A DNA stretch of 64,000 nt. It comes from Streptomyces sp. F001. Its GTDB lineage: Bacteria; Actinomycetota; Actinomycetes; Streptomycetales; Streptomycetaceae. Under the pieces are notes generated by a model. The model had not been told where the DNA came from. It saw only the letters and a list, made by a program, of their open reading frames with translations, and did no database searches. Position numbers and translations under genes: made by a program. The stretch spans positions 1,116,001 to 1,180,000 of the forward strand of contig NZ_QZWF01000001.1 of the NCBI RefSeq assembly GCF_004187715.1, in the 5' to 3' direction. Positions 45,400-53,814 of this stretch are shown here, in pieces (the stretch's first letter is position 1; every line of letters starts with the position of its first letter).

Positions 45400-45801
45400 G
45401 TGCACGCATACGACGTTTCCCGCCGCCAGTCCTTCCAGTCGATCCGGTCCACACGGCCGGCACAGGAACATTCGGGCGGCCCATCGGCCACGCCGATCTA
45501 CGACGCGCTCTATGCCGAGTACGTCAAGTCCTTCCGCTCGCTGCCGGGTGACCGCAGCGGCGAGGACGAGTTCGGGTTCACCGCCTTCGCGAGCATCCCG
45601 CACGGTTCGGGATCGTTCGGGGGCCACCGCGCGGGATCGTTCAGCAGCTCGTACAGCGCCTACAGCGCGGGCGCGCAGAGCGCACGGCACGGCAGTGGGC
45701 AGTTGTCGCCCTGGCAGCGGGTCGGGCAGATCGGGCAGCACGGCACCGGGATGCACCACGTCCCGGCGGCACTGCCACCCGGTCCCCGCAAGGGGAGCTG
45801 A
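45400..45801 (+). CDS. Hypothetical low-complexity protein conserved in Streptomyces
   Basis: The GTG at 45400 (VHAYDVSRRQSFQS) is the most likely start, 133 residues; no good ribosome site is seen. A conserved-looking N-terminal half (PIYDALYAEYVKSFRSLPGD, then EFGFTAFASIP) is followed by a Gly/Ser/Gln/His-rich tail. No membrane segment or known domain. I do not recognise a function. It converges on der. Confidence 0.6.
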   Translation: MHAYDVSRRQSFQSIRSTRPAQEHSGGPSATPIYDALYAEYVKSFRSLPGDRSGEDEFGFTAFASIPHGSGSFGGHRAGSFSSSYSAYSAGAQSARHGSGQLSPWQRVGQIGQHGTGMHHVPAALPPGPRKGS

Positions 45802-45857
45802 AGCGACGAGGGCGACCCGACAAGGGCCGCCCTTCTGCTACGTCTTGTGCCGCGTCG

Positions 45858-47339
45858 CTACTTCTTCTTCGCGCCGCGCTTCTCACGCACCCGCACCGAG
45901 ATATGGATCGGCGTCCCCTCGAAGCCGAACTCCTCACGCAGCCGGCGCTCGATGAAGCGCCGATAGCCCGCCTCGATGAACCCGGAGGCGAAGAGCACGA
46001 ACCGCGGGGGCTTGGTGCCGGCCTGGGTGCCGAACAGGATGCGCGGCTGCTTGCCGCCCCGGACCGGGTGCGGGTGGGCGGCGACCAGTTCGCCGAGGAA
46101 GGCGTTCAGCCGGCCCGTCGGGACACGCGTCTCCCAGCCGGCCAGGGCCGTCTCGATCGCCGGGACCAGCTTCTCCATGTGCCGTCCGGTCTGCGCCGAG
46201 ACGTTCACCCGGGGCGCCCACGAGACCTGACCCATCTCGGTCTCGATCTCCCGCTCCAGGTAGTAGCGACGCTCCTCGTCGAGGGTGTCCCACTTGTTGT
46301 ACGCGACGACGAGGGCGCGGCCCGCCTCGACGGCCATGGAGATGATGCGCTGGTCCTGCACCGAGATCGACTCGGCGGCATCGATCAGGACGACGGCCAC
46401 CTCGGCCTTCTCGACAGCCGCCGCGGTGCGCAGCGAGGCGTAGTAGTCGGCGCCCTGCTGGAGATGGACGCGCTTGCGGATACCCGCCGTGTCGACGAAC
46501 TTCCAGGTCTTGCCGCCGAGTTCGATCAGCTCGTCGACCGGGTCGCGGGTGGTGCCGGCGAGTTCGTTGACGACGACCCGCTCCTCGCCGGCCACCTTGT
46601 TCAGCAGCGAGGACTTGCCGACGTTCGGGCGGCCGATCAGCGCGACGCGGCGCGGTCCGCCGACGGCGGCTGCGAAGGTCTGCTGGGGCGCGTCCGGCAG
46701 CGCCTCCAGGACGGCGTCCAGCATGTCGCCGGTGCCGCGGCCGTGCAGCGCGGAGACGGGGTGCGGCTCGCCGAGGCCGAGGGACCACAGGTAGGCCGCG
46801 TCGGCCTCGCCGCTCGGGCCGTCGACCTTGTTGGCGCACAGCACGACGGGCTTTCCGGCCTTGCGCAGCAGTCGTACGACCGCCTCGTCGGTGTCGGTGG
46901 CGCCCACCTTGGCGTCGACGACGAAGACGACCGCGTCGGCCGCCTCGATCGCGAACTCGGCCTGCGCGGCCACGGAGGCGTCGATGCCGAAGACGTCCTG
47001 CTCCCAGCCGCCGGTGTCGACGACCTTGAAGCGGCGGCCCGCCCACTCGGCCTCGTAGGTGACGCGGTCGCGGGTGACACCCGGCTTGTCCTCGACGACG
47101 GCCTCACGGCGGCCGATGATGCGGTTCACCAGAGTCGACTTGCCGACATTCGGGCGGCCGACGACGGCGAGTACGGGCAGCGGTCCGTGCCCGGCCGCCT
47201 CGATGGCACCCTCGACCTCCTCGAGGTCGAAGCCCTCGTCCGCGGCGAGCTCCATGAACTCCGCGTACTCGGCGTCGCCGAGCGCCCCGTGATCGTGCTC
47301 GAACGCGTCCGAGCCGTCGGGCTGGATGTGGTCGTTCAT
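45858..47339 (-). CDS. der: Ribosome-assembly GTPase Der (EngA)
   Basis: ATG with first base 47339, 493 residues. An acidic N-terminal extension of about 50 residues, then two Era-type GTPase domains ([15 protein letters not shown] with DTGGWEQ and [20 protein letters not shown] with DTAGIRKR and NKWD) and the C-terminal KH-like domain ending with a basic [11 protein letters not shown] tail. Der matures the 50S subunit and is essential in most bacteria. It follows the acyltransferase gene after 75 bases that hold a palindrome. Confidence 0.97.
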   Translation of the reverse strand: MNDHIQPDGSDAFEHDHGALGDAEYAEFMELAADEGFDLEEVEGAIEAAGHGPLPVLAVVGRPNVGKSTLVNRIIGRREAVVEDKPGVTRDRVTYEAEWAGRRFKVVDTGGWEQDVFGIDASVAAQAEFAIEAADAVVFVVDAKVGATDTDEAVVRLLRKAGKPVVLCANKVDGPSGEADAAYLWSLGLGEPHPVSALHGRGTGDMLDAVLEALPDAPQQTFAAAVGGPRRVALIGRPNVGKSSLLNKVAGEERVVVNELAGTTRDPVDELIELGGKTWKFVDTAGIRKRVHLQQGADYYASLRTAAAVEKAEVAVVLIDAAESISVQDQRIISMAVEAGRALVVAYNKWDTLDEERRYYLEREIETEMGQVSWAPRVNVSAQTGRHMEKLVPAIETALAGWETRVPTGRLNAFLGELVAAHPHPVRGGKQPRILFGTQAGTKPPRFVLFASGFIEAGYRRFIERRLREEFGFEGTPIHISVRVREKRGAKKK

Positions 47340-47374
47340 GAAGTCCGTACCTCGTCGTTCATCGTGGTGATCGG

Positions 47375-47400
47375 TGGAGTACCCGATATCGGGTGATCCA
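47375..47400. promoter_or_regulatory. 26-bp palindrome between the acyltransferase and der genes
   Basis: ACCCGATATCGGGT (47381-47394) is a perfect 14-bp palindrome, flanked by TGGA (47375-47378) and TCCA (47397-47400), which also pair. It is 36 bases upstream of the der start on the minus strand. Could be an operator or an intercistronic hairpin. Confidence 0.45.
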
Positions 47401-47414
47401 CTACTCAGTGTCGC

Positions 47415-48062
47415 TCAGCGCCCGGTGAGGCGCCTGGCGTTTTCCAGGTGCTCGGTGAGCTGTTTCTGGATGCGCTCGGTCGCCTCGTCCAGCGCCGTGC
47501 GGGTGCGCCGTCCGCTGCCGTCACCCGCCTCGAAGGGTTCGCCGAAGACGACGTCGACACGGTGCCGCAGCGGGGGCAGCCCCTTTATCAACCGTCCCTG
47601 CCGCTCGGAACTTCCCAGCACGGCCACCGGCACGATCGGGGCTCCGCTGCGCACCGCGAAGTACGCGAGGCCGGCGCGCAGTGCGGCGAAGTCGCCCTCG
47701 CCGCGGGTGCCCTCCGGGAAGATACCGAGGACGCCGCCGGCGGACAGCACGTCGAGGGCCCGCGTGATCGCTGTCCGGTCGGTCGTGTCGCGGTCGACCT
47801 TCAGCTGGCCGATGCGGGTCAGGAACGGGTCGAGCGGGCCGACGAACGCCTCCTTCTTGACCAGGAAGTGCGTCGGCCGGGGCGCGACGCCCATGACCAT
47901 CGGGCCGTCGATGTTGTGGGAGTGGTTCACGGCGAGGATCGCCGGACCGGCCGCGGGCACCCGCCAGGCGCCGAGCACGCGCGGCTTCCACAGCCCGTAC
48001 ATCAGGCCGACGCCGATGCGCCGCCCGACCTCGGCGCCCCGCGCCGACGGCACCTCGCTCAC
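47415..48062 (-). CDS. 1-acyl-sn-glycerol-3-phosphate acyltransferase (PlsC-like)
   Basis: GTG with first base 48062 overlaps the cmk stop (GTGA); 215 residues. Acyltransferase motif I is NHSHNIDGP (H-x4-D), motif III FPEGTRGEGD, motif IV PIVPVAVLGS. A weak hydrophobic N-terminal segment (GLMYGLWKPRVLGAW) suggests peripheral membrane binding. It makes phosphatidate for phospholipid synthesis, or acylates another glycerolipid. The cmk-acyltransferase-der order is conserved in actinomycetes. Confidence 0.92.
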   Translation of the reverse strand: MSEVPSARGAEVGRRIGVGLMYGLWKPRVLGAWRVPAAGPAILAVNHSHNIDGPMVMGVAPRPTHFLVKKEAFVGPLDPFLTRIGQLKVDRDTTDRTAITRALDVLSAGGVLGIFPEGTRGEGDFAALRAGLAYFAVRSGAPIVPVAVLGSSERQGRLIKGLPPLRHRVDVVFGEPFEAGDGSGRRTRTALDEATERIQKQLTEHLENARRLTGR

Positions 48063-48754
48063 TTCCCGGCCCGCTTCTCCTCGACGAGGGTGACGACGCA
48101 CTCGATGACCTGCGGCAGCGTGAGGTCGGTGGTGTCCACCTCGACCGCGTCGTCCGCCTTGGCGAGCGGCGAGGTCTTGCGGCTGGAGTCGGCGGCGTCC
48201 CGCTTGATCAGGGCCTCGCGGGTGGTGTGGATGTCCACACCCTTCAGCTCGCCGCTGCGGCGGGCGGCACGGGCCTCCGGGGAGGCGGTGAGGAAGATCT
48301 TCAGGTCGGCGTCGGGCAGCACGGTCGTACCGATGTCGCGGCCCTCGACGACGATGCCGTTCTCGGCGGCGGAGGCGACGGAGCGCTGCAGCTCGGTGAT
48401 CCGGGCGCGTACCTCGGGCACCGCGCTCACCGCGCTGACCTTGGAGGTGACCTCCTGGGTGCGGATCGGGCCGGCGACGTCGACGCCGTCCACCGTGATC
48501 GTCGGGCCCGCCGGGTCGGTGCCGGAGACGATGTCCGGCTTGCCGGCCACGGCGGCGATCGCGGACGGGTCGTCGATGTCGATGCCGTTGGTCACCATCC
48601 ACCAGGTGAGCGCCCGGTACTGGGCGCCGGTGTCCAGGTAGCTCAGACCGAGCTGTGCCGCCACGGCCTTCGACGTGCTCGACTTGCCCGTACCGGAGGG
48701 GCCGTCGATGGCGACAATCACGGGCTGGGCGGTCCGAACGGCGCCGTTTTCCAC
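48059..48754 (-). CDS. cmk: Cytidylate kinase
   Basis: GTG with first base 48754, 231 residues; upstream in-frame codons look non-coding. P-loop IDGPSGTGKSST, the CMP-binding YLDTGAQYRALTW (the family usually has TGAMYRA), GRDIGTTVLPDAD, and the LID region RRSGELKGVD. It phosphorylates CMP and dCMP in the cytoplasm. The stop overlaps the acyltransferase start. Confidence 0.95.
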   Translation of the reverse strand: MENGAVRTAQPVIVAIDGPSGTGKSSTSKAVAAQLGLSYLDTGAQYRALTWWMVTNGIDIDDPSAIAAVAGKPDIVSGTDPAGPTITVDGVDVAGPIRTQEVTSKVSAVSAVPEVRARITELQRSVASAAENGIVVEGRDIGTTVLPDADLKIFLTASPEARAARRSGELKGVDIHTTREALIKRDAADSSRKTSPLAKADDAVEVDTTDLTLPQVIECVVTLVEEKRAGK

Positions 48755-48889
48755 GGGGGGACACCTTCCTGGTGCGGTGTGGGGTGAGTGTGCGGGGCGC
48801 GAGCGTGCCCCGCACAAGGTTACTGGGTTCGGGTCACTCGTCCGGCCGCCCGGCACCTCCCGACGCGGTGGGCTGCCCCACCCCGGCAC

Positions 48890-49975
48890 CTACTGCCGGA
48901 TCGCCCAGCCCCGCTCGCGCAGCGCGGCGCTCAGCACGGGCGCCGCCTTCGGCTCCACCATCAGCTGCACCAGACCCGCCTGCTGCCCGGTCGCGTGCTC
49001 GATGCGTACGTCCTCGATGTTGACGCCCGCCCGTCCCGCGTCCGCGAAGATGCGGGCCAGCTGGCCCGGCTGGTCGTCGATCAGTACGGCCACGACCTCG
49101 TACACCCGCGGAGCGGACCCGTGCTTGCCGGGGACGCGGACCTGGCCCGCGTTGCCGCGCCGCAGGACGTCCTCGATGCCGGCGGTGCCCTCGTGCCGCT
49201 TGGCCTCGTCGGAGGACTGCAGTGCGCGCAGCGCGCGGACCGTGTCGTCGAGGTCGGCGGAGACGTCCGCGAGGAGGTCGGCGACCGGCCCGGGGTTCGC
49301 GGAGAGGATGTCGATCCACATCCGGGGGTCGGAGGCGGCGATCCGGGTCACGTCCCGGATGCCCTGCCCGCACAGTCGTACGGCGGCCTCCTCGGCGTTC
49401 TCCAGACGCGCGGCGACCATGCTGGACACCAGGTGGGGCATGTGGGAGACGAGGGCCACCGCGCGGTCGTGGGCGTCGGCGTCCATGACGACCGGGACGG
49501 CCCGGCAGTGCGAGACCAGCTCCAGGGCGAGGTTCAGCACCTCGGTGTCGGTGTCCCGGGTCGGGGTGAGCACCCAGGGGCGGCCCTCGAAGAGATCGCC
49601 GGTCGCGGCCAGCGGACCGGACTTCTCGCGGCCGGACATGGGATGCGTGCCGAGGTAGCAGGACAGGTCGAGGCCGAGTGCCTCCAGCTCACGGCGGGGG
49701 CCGCCCTTGACGCTGGCCACGTCGAGGTAGCCGCGGGCGAGCCCGCGCCGCATGGCGTCCGCGAGCACCGTGGCGACATGGGCGGGCGGGGCGGCGACGA
49801 TCGCGACGTCGACGGGACCGTCGGGCGTCTCGTCCGTGCCGGCGCCGAGCGCGGCCGCCGTCCGGGCTTGCTCGGGGTCGTGGTCGGCGAGATGCACGAT
49901 GACGCCGCGCTGCACCAGGGCCAGGGCTGCGGAGGTGCCGATGAGCCCGGTGCCGATGACGAGTGCGGTCCTCAC
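48890..49975 (-). CDS. tyrA: Prephenate dehydrogenase with C-terminal ACT domain
   Basis: ATG with first base 49975 overlaps the chorismate mutase stop; 361 residues. Rossmann start ALVIGTGLIGTSAALAL, the family SVKGGPRRE and GTHPMSGREKSG (prephenate contact) segments, a helical dimer domain, and a C-terminal ACT domain (VLIDDQPGQLARIFADAGRA) for feedback control, presumably by tyrosine. It converts prephenate to hydroxyphenylpyruvate. Coupled with aroH it forms the tyrosine branch. Confidence 0.94.
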   Translation of the reverse strand: MRTALVIGTGLIGTSAALALVQRGVIVHLADHDPEQARTAAALGAGTDETPDGPVDVAIVAAPPAHVATVLADAMRRGLARGYLDVASVKGGPRRELEALGLDLSCYLGTHPMSGREKSGPLAATGDLFEGRPWVLTPTRDTDTEVLNLALELVSHCRAVPVVMDADAHDRAVALVSHMPHLVSSMVAARLENAEEAAVRLCGQGIRDVTRIAASDPRMWIDILSANPGPVADLLADVSADLDDTVRALRALQSSDEAKRHEGTAGIEDVLRRGNAGQVRVPGKHGSAPRVYEVVAVLIDDQPGQLARIFADAGRAGVNIEDVRIEHATGQQAGLVQLMVEPKAAPVLSAALRERGWAIRQ

Positions 49976-50334
49976 TGCGCGATGTCCTTGCGCAGGGCGG
50001 CCGCGGCGCCGAGGTAGACATGGTTGATCTCGGCGCGGGACCGGTCGGACTCGATGTGCGCGAGGATGCGCACGACCCGCGGCATGGCGCCCGCGATGTC
50101 CAGTTCCTGGGCGCAGATCAGCGGGACGTCGACAATGCCGAGCTTGCGCGCCGCGGCTGCCGGGAAGTCGCTGTGCAGGTCGGGCGTGGCCGTGAACCAG
50201 ATGCTGATCAGGTCGTCCACGCTCAGCCCGTTGCGCTCCAGGACGGCGGTGAGCAGGGCTCCGACCTGCTCATCCATGTGGCTGGCCTCGTCCCGCTCGA
50301 GTTGGACGGCGCCCCGGACCGCTCGTACCGCCAC
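49972..50334 (-). CDS. aroH: Chorismate mutase, AroH class
   Basis: GTG with first base 50334, 120 residues, the size of monofunctional AroH enzymes. Typical strands: VRAVRGAVQLERDE, DLISIWFTATPDLHSDFPA (active-site Arg neighbours and Cys-free core), VPLICAQELDIAGAMPRVVRIL and HVYLGAAAALR. Trimeric, cytoplasmic, converts chorismate to prephenate. It overlaps tyrA by four bases. Confidence 0.93.
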   Translation of the reverse strand: MAVRAVRGAVQLERDEASHMDEQVGALLTAVLERNGLSVDDLISIWFTATPDLHSDFPAAAARKLGIVDVPLICAQELDIAGAMPRVVRILAHIESDRSRAEINHVYLGAAAALRKDIAQ

Positions 50335-50405
50335 GGCGATGCTCCTTGCTGGTGTGTATCGGCTCTGCGTCCGTCCAGCGTAGTCAGCCCGTCGCCGACA
50401 GGTAC

Positions 50406-50442
50406 GCGACGCCCGCCCGCTGAGACAGCGGGCGGGCGTCGC
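50406..50442 (-). terminator. Strong hairpin after the pseudouridine synthase gene
   Basis: GCGACGCCCGCCCGCT (50406-50421) pairs perfectly with AGCGGGCGGGCGTCGC (50427-50442). It ends the ParA-ScpAB-synthase run 30 bases past the last stop and separates it from aroH. Confidence 0.85.
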
Positions 50443-50471
50443 CTGCCGTTCGGACAGGCCCCAGAGGAGCC

Positions 50472-51542
50472 CTAGAGGTCGACTTCCTTCATCAGCATCC
50501 CGACCTCGGTGTTCGACAGCCGTCGCAGCCAGCCCGACTTCTGGTCGCCCAGCGTGATCGGGCCGAAGGCCGTCCGCACCAGCTTGTCGACCGGGAAGCC
50601 GGCCTCCGCGAGCATGCGGCGGACGATGTGCTTGCGGCCCTCGTGGAGGGTGACCTCGACGAGGTAGTTCTTGCCGGTCTGTTCGACGACCCGGAAGTGG
50701 TCGGCGCGCGCGTACCCGTCGTCCAGCTGGATGCCGTCCTTCAGACGCTTGCCCAGGTCACGGGGGATCGGGCCGACGATGTGCGCGAGGTAGGTCTTCT
50801 TCACGCCGTACCTGGGGTGCGTGAGGCGATGGGCCAGCTCACCGTGGTTGGTCAGCAGGATGACGCCCTCGGTCTCGGTGTCGAGCCGGCCGACGTGGAA
50901 GAGCCGCGTCTCACGGTTGGTGACGTAGTCGCCGAGGCACTGGCGGCCTTCGGGGTCCTCCATCGTCGACACGACACCGGCGGGCTTGTTGAGCGAGAAG
51001 AACTGGTACGACTGCGTCGCCACGGTCAGGCCGTCGACCTTGACCTCGTCCTTCTCCGGGTCGACCCGCTTGCCCTGCTCCAGGACGATCTCGCCGTTGA
51101 CCTCGACCCGCGCCTGCTCGATCAGCTCCTCGCAGGCACGCCGCGAGCCGTACCCCGCGCGCGCGAGCACCTTCTGCAGCCGCTCGCCCTCCTGCTCGGC
51201 GCCCGGGAAGGTCTTGGGCAGCTTGATGTCCTTCTTGCCCGCGTACCGCTCCCGGTTGCGCTCCTCGGTCCGCGTCTCGTACTCACGCGAGCGCGCCGGT
51301 GCCGTACGCCCGCCCTGCTGGGGCTTCTTGGGCCCGCCCTTGGCGCCGCCGCGGGCCGCGCCGCCGCGTCCCGCCTTCGGGCCGTCCTTGGTGGCGCCGG
51401 GGCCCACGTCGTAGCGGCGCTCCTCGGGGCGGGGCTTGCGGGGGCGGCCCTGCCCCTGCTTCTGGTCCCTGTTGTTGCCGGCACCGCGATAGTTACCGCG
51501 CCCGCCGGTCCCGCCACTCTTGCCGCTGCCGCTGCTTCGCAT
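50472..51542 (-). CDS. RsuA/RluB-family 23S rRNA pseudouridine synthase with long basic N-terminus
   Basis: ATG with first base 51542 overlaps the scpB stop; a TTG one codon earlier is in frame. 356 residues. Residues 1-110 are low-complexity Gly/Arg/Lys/Pro. Then an S4 domain (GERLQKVLARAGYGSRRACE), the catalytic domain with LFHVGRLDTETEGVILLTN (catalytic Asp in GRLDTET) and KHIVRRMLAEAG. It modifies a uridine in 23S rRNA, probably as RluB. The scpA-scpB-synthase order is widespread. Confidence 0.92.
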   Translation of the reverse strand: MRSSGSGKSGGTGGRGNYRGAGNNRDQKQGQGRPRKPRPEERRYDVGPGATKDGPKAGRGGAARGGAKGGPKKPQQGGRTAPARSREYETRTEERNRERYAGKKDIKLPKTFPGAEQEGERLQKVLARAGYGSRRACEELIEQARVEVNGEIVLEQGKRVDPEKDEVKVDGLTVATQSYQFFSLNKPAGVVSTMEDPEGRQCLGDYVTNRETRLFHVGRLDTETEGVILLTNHGELAHRLTHPRYGVKKTYLAHIVGPIPRDLGKRLKDGIQLDDGYARADHFRVVEQTGKNYLVEVTLHEGRKHIVRRMLAEAGFPVDKLVRTAFGPITLGDQKSGWLRRLSNTEVGMLMKEVDL

Positions 51543-52198
51543 CAAAGTTCCGTCGTCTTGTCGTCTGCGTCCTCGGAATCCGGAGCGTCCGGATCGAACG
51601 ACGGCACGCCTTCCTGCGTCTCGGCCTCGATCGCCTCCGCCTCCGGGAGGAAGGGCGCGAGCTCCGGGAGCTCGTCCAGGCCGCGCAGGCCCATCCGCTC
51701 CAGGAAGTAGTTCGTCGTCGTGTACAGGATCGCACCTGTTTCGGGTTCCGTGCCCGCCTCCTCTATCAGACCCCGCTGGAGGAGGGTGCGCATCACGCCG
51801 TCGCAGTTGACTCCGCGGACGGCTGACACGCGGCTACGGCTGACCGGCTGGCGGTAGGCGACCACTGCCAGCGTCTCCAGCGCGGCCTGGGTGAGCCGGG
51901 CCTGCTGGCCGTCCAGGACGAAGCCCTCGACGGCCGCCGCGTACTCGGGCCGGCTGTAGAAGCGCCAGCCGCCCGCGATGAGCCGCAGCTCGAAGCCGCG
52001 CCCCTGCACGGTGTACTCGTCGGCCAGCTCGCGCAGCGCGTCGCCGATCTGCCGCCGGGGTCGCTGGAGGATCTTCGCGAGATGCTCCTCGGTCGCGGGC
52101 TCGTCCACGACCATGAGGACGGCCTCCAGGGCGGGCTTCAGTTCGAGGTCGGCGACGCTCCGCAGCCCCGCCGGAAGCCCGGTGGTCTCCTCGCTCAC
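51542..52198 (-). CDS. scpB: Segregation and condensation protein B
   Basis: GTG with first base 52198 overlaps the scpA stop; 218 residues. Two winged helices: LKPALEAVLMVVDEPATEEH and FVLDGQQARLTQAALETLAV followed by YRQPVSRSRVSAVRGVNCDG. The C-terminus is acidic. ScpB dimers bind ScpA to form the kleisin part of the Smc condensin that compacts and segregates chromosomes during sporulation. Confidence 0.95.
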   Translation of the reverse strand: MSEETTGLPAGLRSVADLELKPALEAVLMVVDEPATEEHLAKILQRPRRQIGDALRELADEYTVQGRGFELRLIAGGWRFYSRPEYAAAVEGFVLDGQQARLTQAALETLAVVAYRQPVSRSRVSAVRGVNCDGVMRTLLQRGLIEEAGTEPETGAILYTTTNYFLERMGLRGLDELPELAPFLPEAEAIEAETQEGVPSFDPDAPDSEDADDKTTEL

Positions 52199-53241
52199 GC
52201 CTTCTCCTCCTGCTCCTTCGGCTGCTCGGGCGGCCGGTCGAACTCGTCGGTCACCATGGGCTCCGCCTCCCCCTCGCCGCCGGTCCAGCGCACCAGCAGC
52301 TCGCCGAGCGCGGTCTCCTGCTCCAGCGCCACGGCCTTCTCCCGGTACAGCTCCAGCAGCGCCAGGAAGCGCGCCACCACGGTCAGTGTGTCGTCCGTGT
52401 CCTCGACCAGCGCGCGGAAGCTGGCCTCGCCCAGCTCCTTCAGCCGCGCGACCACGATCCCGGCCTGCTCCTGCACGCTCACCAGCGGTGCGTGGATGTG
52501 GTCGACGTACACCTGCGGCTTGGGCTTCGGCTGCATCGCCTTGACCGCGAGCTTCGCGAACCCCTCCGCGCCGATGCTGATGACGACCTCGGGCAGCAGC
52601 TCCGCGTGGTGGGGTTCGAGTCCGACGGTACGGGGGTAGCGCCGGGCTTCCTCGTCGAGGCGGTTGCTGAAGATGTCGGCGATCTGTTTGTACGCGCGGT
52701 ACTGGAGCAGTCGCGCGAACAGCAGGTCCCGGGCTTCGAGGAGGGCCAGGTCGGCCTCGTCCTCCACCTCGGCGGCCGGCAGCAGCCGGGCTGCCTTGAG
52801 GTCGAGCAGGGTGGCCGCGACGACGAGGAACTCGGTCGTCTCGTCCAGGTCCCAGTCCGGCCCCATCGCCCTGATGTGCGCCATGAACTCGTCGGTCACC
52901 TTGGACAGGGCGACCTCGGTGACGTCGAGCTTGTGCTTGGAGATCAGCTGGAGCAGCAGGTCGAAGGGGCCCTCGAAGTTGGAGAGCCGCACCTTGAAGA
53001 CCCCGGAATCGCCCTCTTCGGACTCCGCGGGAGCCGCTTCGAACTCCGTCGGAGCGGTGGGTTCCGGCTCAGGTTCCGGTGCGACGACCTCGGGTTCCGG
53101 CTCCGCAGGAGCGACCGGCTCGGGCGGTGCCTCCACGGGAACCGGCGCCTCGACAGGCACCCCTGGAACACCCGGCCCCCGCCCCAGGGCACGCCGACGA
53201 CCGGCTGCGCTGCCGGAGGCCGAGGCGTCGTTCGAGGTCAT
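52195..53241 (-). CDS. scpA: Segregation and condensation protein A (kleisin)
   Basis: ATG with first base 53241, 348 residues. An unusual N-terminal extension of about 85 residues is Pro/Glu/Val-rich with repeated PVEAP and PEPE runs. The kleisin N-domain follows (VRLSNFEGPFDLLLQLISKH, then LDVTEVALSKVTDEFM), with a central helical linker and a C-terminal winged helix (TLTVVARFLALLELYREKAV). It bridges Smc heads. It overlaps scpB and follows the RHH gene after 18 bases, so segregation genes are co-expressed. Confidence 0.95.
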   Translation of the reverse strand: MTSNDASASGSAAGRRRALGRGPGVPGVPVEAPVPVEAPPEPVAPAEPEPEVVAPEPEPEPTAPTEFEAAPAESEEGDSGVFKVRLSNFEGPFDLLLQLISKHKLDVTEVALSKVTDEFMAHIRAMGPDWDLDETTEFLVVAATLLDLKAARLLPAAEVEDEADLALLEARDLLFARLLQYRAYKQIADIFSNRLDEEARRYPRTVGLEPHHAELLPEVVISIGAEGFAKLAVKAMQPKPKPQVYVDHIHAPLVSVQEQAGIVVARLKELGEASFRALVEDTDDTLTVVARFLALLELYREKAVALEQETALGELLVRWTGGEGEAEPMVTDEFDRPPEQPKEQEEKA

Positions 53242-53259
53242 AGCCCCCGCAGGCTACCG

Positions 53260-53814
53260 TTACCGCCCACGGAGCCGTCGTACGAGGATGCTGGCGTCCC
53301 CCCTGCTCTCCAGATCCGCGAGCACGACGGCGACCGCCTCCCGCACGATCCGTCCCCGGTCGACGGCCAGCCCGTGCTCTCCCCGGAGCACGAGTCGCGC
53401 GTGCTCCAGATCCATGAGCTCCTCGGCGGACACGTACACCGTGATCTTCTCGTCGTGCCGCTCACGCCCGCTGGGCCGCCGTGCGGCCGCCCGTCCACGC
53501 TTGCGGGGCGTCGCCGCGGCAGAACCTTCCTGCGCCGCCTGACGCCGGGAGGAGCGCTCCGAGGCCGCGGCCCGGCTGCGGGACTCCCCCGCGTCGGCCG
53601 GCTCCGCGTCGGCCGCGACATGTTCGGCCCCGTCGCCGTCACCGCCCTGCGCGGGCACCGACTGCGGTGCGTCCTCGACCACGGCGGCCGCGTCACCCTC
53701 TCCCGCGGGCGGCGGCACCCTGGCCTCGCCGTTGGCCTGGCGCCGGGGAGTGGATGCCTGGAGCGCCGATCCCCCTGTCGTACGGAACAGTTCGTCGGCC
53801 CCCGGCAGACTCAC
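53260..53814 (-). CDS. Hypothetical protein with C-terminal ribbon-helix-helix-like domain, ParA partner
   Basis: GTG with first base 53814 (SLPGADELFRTTGG follows) overlaps the ParA stop; a GTG four codons earlier is possible. 184 residues. Residues 1-110 are Ala/Arg/Ser/Glu-rich and probably disordered. Residues about 118-184 read EKITVYVSAEELMDLEHARL and GRIVREAVAVVLADLE, a beta strand plus two helices as in RHH DNA-binding proteins. It lies between a ParA ATPase and ScpA, so a DNA-binding partner of ParA is plausible though unproven. Confidence 0.72.
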   Translation of the reverse strand: MSLPGADELFRTTGGSALQASTPRRQANGEARVPPPAGEGDAAAVVEDAPQSVPAQGGDGDGAEHVAADAEPADAGESRSRAAASERSSRRQAAQEGSAAATPRKRGRAAARRPSGRERHDEKITVYVSAEELMDLEHARLVLRGEHGLAVDRGRIVREAVAVVLADLESRGDASILVRRLRGR

